NCBI GenBank assembly: GCA_905182995.1
Contig: CAJJDP010000087.1
Location: forward strand, 118,829-182,828
Source of the DNA: Paramecium octaurelia
Lineage: Eukaryota > Ciliophora > Oligohymenophorea > Peniculida > Parameciidae
Direction: 5' to 3'
DNA: 64,000 nucleotides
This document shows positions 62,532-64,000 of this stretch, one piece after another. The notes beneath the pieces were generated by a model. The model saw only the letters and a list, made by a program, of their open reading frames with translations. It ran no database searches and was not told the origin of the DNA. How positions within the stretch are numbered: the first letter of the stretch is position 1; the number at the start of each line of letters is the position of its first letter. The position numbers and the translations under genes were made by a program.

Positions 62532-64000
62532 TCATAATATTTAAAATCCAACATATGTTCTTAGTAACCATTTTATTACTTCAGCTATTGTTAGCAAAAG
62601 CAAACAAAATGGAAGGCCTGCTGAGCCTAACAATTCCCAAGGCATATTAACTGTCTAAAATACCTATTGAATCCCTGGAACATAAACAATAATTGGTAAT
62701 ATAATTAATGATATCGTTAATCCATATATAGCTAAAGTATTAATTCGAGTAGAATTATAAGATTTAACTAGAGTTCTTAATGCAAAGTAATTGATGCTAT
62801 TATATGTGATTATTTTTACCATTATGATAATACCAAGACTATATAGAAGGATGTCGATGCATATTCACTTGATTTGGCAGTATAACAGTATTAAGAGTTG
62901 CTTAAGCAATTAGGGTACTCATATTTTGTATTCCAGCATTCAGTTAAATACCCATTTTCTATTTACTTATCAGAACAGGTACCACATTCAACAAATATTA
63001 ATCTCTGATCAATAGTATTATTAGGAGAACTCCATTGATAGTTTTACATCTCACCATAATATTAGCAATTTTCTTATAGATTTGAATTGCCTAGAGTATT
63101 ACTTTATGGATTATAAATATCTTGATCGCCAACAGGATAGACACTAGCAAACCTTGAGAAATAGAGATTCTATAGATTAAACCCGAAATAACGATAAGCA
63201 CTGAAACTTGCCATAAGACCTCCTCCTGCCTCAATACAACCAATAATCAAAATAGCAAAGAGGAAGAGATTGGTTCTATTGGGGATTCTGTATTCCAACT
63301 CTTCTCTGGCTAAACTAATACCAAGAATCAAATCAACAGAAATGCTAGTCAATAACATAAGGTTTTGTGAAAAGGGTAAGGGAGTTCCAAGAAAACAATA
63401 GACAAATAAAGCTAATATCATGGCGGTATTTGATGATAAGCAAAGCATAATGGATTTAGTAACATTATTGACTGCTCTTTTTGCTTCTAGAATTGCTTAA
63501 TAGCTATCAAGAAAAGTTTATTTACTGGAAGTAAGGACTAAATCACTTGAATTTATAATCATTTGTAATGATCCATGTTTTTTACTGATACTGATGTCTG
63601 CCTATCTAAATGCTCCTAAATCAGTTAATCCTTCTCCAGTAATGGCAACTTTATAATTTAATTGTTATAGAGCCTTAACAATACTTAATTTCTGTTCTGG
63701 AGAAGTTCGAGCAAATACGATTTCTTATTAGGAACACCAATTTCCTAATTTGTTTTCAACAGAACTTAATCTAGTGACTTCTTATTGATCATCTACATGT
63801 AGATATAACTAATGACCTTCTATAATGGTTGGATTACTGTAATTCCCTGTATTTTTGCAAATAACTCTTGCAGTTTCTGGGTGTTCTCCAGTGATGATCA
63901 CCAACTTAATATCTTATAGTTATAATTTCTCTAAGATAGGAGTAGCTTATTCATTGAGATTGTTGTTTAAATACAAAGTGCCTAAATAGATGAAGTTTTA
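62532..64000 (-). CDS. P-type ATPase, Na/K-ATPase-like C-terminal half, with altered catalytic signatures (5' end off window)
   Basis: Open on the minus strand from the window edge to TGA 62532-62534 with one 23-nt intron (62797-62819). Order is as in P2 ATPases: KLVIITGEHPETARVI (normally TGDHP), VFARTSPEQKLSIVKALQ, VAITGEGLTDLGAFRQADIS (normally TGDGVNDSPALKKADI), then membrane helices with LTSISVDLILGISLAREELE, LSQWCINYFALRT and C-terminal TMs. QW and the long C-terminal region fit the P2C (Na/K, H/K) subfamily. Asp-to-Glu in TGD, Asp-to-Glu plus Asn-to-Thr in the hinge motif, and SSNTAM where SNIPE is expected are unusual. It may be a divergent flippase/pump or a catalytically weak paralogue. 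Confidence 0.85.

Overview
This window is macronuclear-type DNA of a ciliate, most likely Paramecium or a close oligohymenophorean relative. It is very AT-rich. Genes read open only when TAA and TAG are translated as glutamine and TGA is the sole stop. Nearly every multi-exon gene becomes continuous, with a total length divisible by three, when tiny GT..AG introns of about 16-34 nt (mode 22-26) are removed. Standard-code ORFs of 60-160 codons are mostly fragments or antisense shadows of these genes. I saw no tRNA, rRNA, CRISPR array, telomere repeat, bacterial-type operon or recognisable transposon.

Layout. 1-13.4 kb: a 4 kb Gln/Asp-rich secreted protein with LamG-like domains (minus, cut by the window edge), an unknown 736-aa protein, a kinase/LRR-like/Cys-His protein, a small unknown gene, an AGC-type pseudokinase and a small minus-strand gene. 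13.6-18.3 kb: an intronless 1,559-aa membrane/PAS-like sensor. 19.4-24.3 kb: a cytochrome b5-fatty acid desaturase, a SANT/Myb protein, an unknown MGG-start protein, a Ctr copper transporter and U1-70K. 24.6-31.7 kb: a second pseudokinase, unknown proteins, an alveolin-like Val/Pro/Tyr repeat protein and U2AF large subunit. 31.7-39.6 kb: a 2,114-aa coiled-coil protein followed 14 bp later by a MATCAP/DUF1704 metallopeptidase. 39.9-46.9 kb: an amino-acid transporter, small membrane and coiled-coil proteins, saccharopine dehydrogenase, LC8 dynein light chain, a membrane RING-H2 protein and an unresolved gene. 47-58 kb: a Tyr/Pro/Gln protein, a multi-TM protein, a long kinesin sharing a 51-bp divergent start region with a coiled-coil protein, and a Cys-rich multi-TM surface protein. 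58-64 kb: two tiny genes, Hikeshi, coiled-coil proteins, a Vti1-type SNARE and the C-terminal half of an atypical P-type ATPase.

The genes are independent eukaryotic transcription units. A loose theme is cortex, cilia and microtubules (alveolin-like, kinesin, LC8, MATCAP-like peptidase, giant coiled coils), plus splicing (U1-70K, U2AF). The strongest unusual signals are two pseudokinases, a P-type ATPase with altered catalytic signatures, a kinase fused to LRR-like and Cys/His modules, extremely tight gene spacing, mixed TAG/AAG/CAG intron acceptors, and a perfect 20-nt hairpin in a gene-free stretch. Gene models were spliced by hand: frame closure supports them, but no search or expression data were available.
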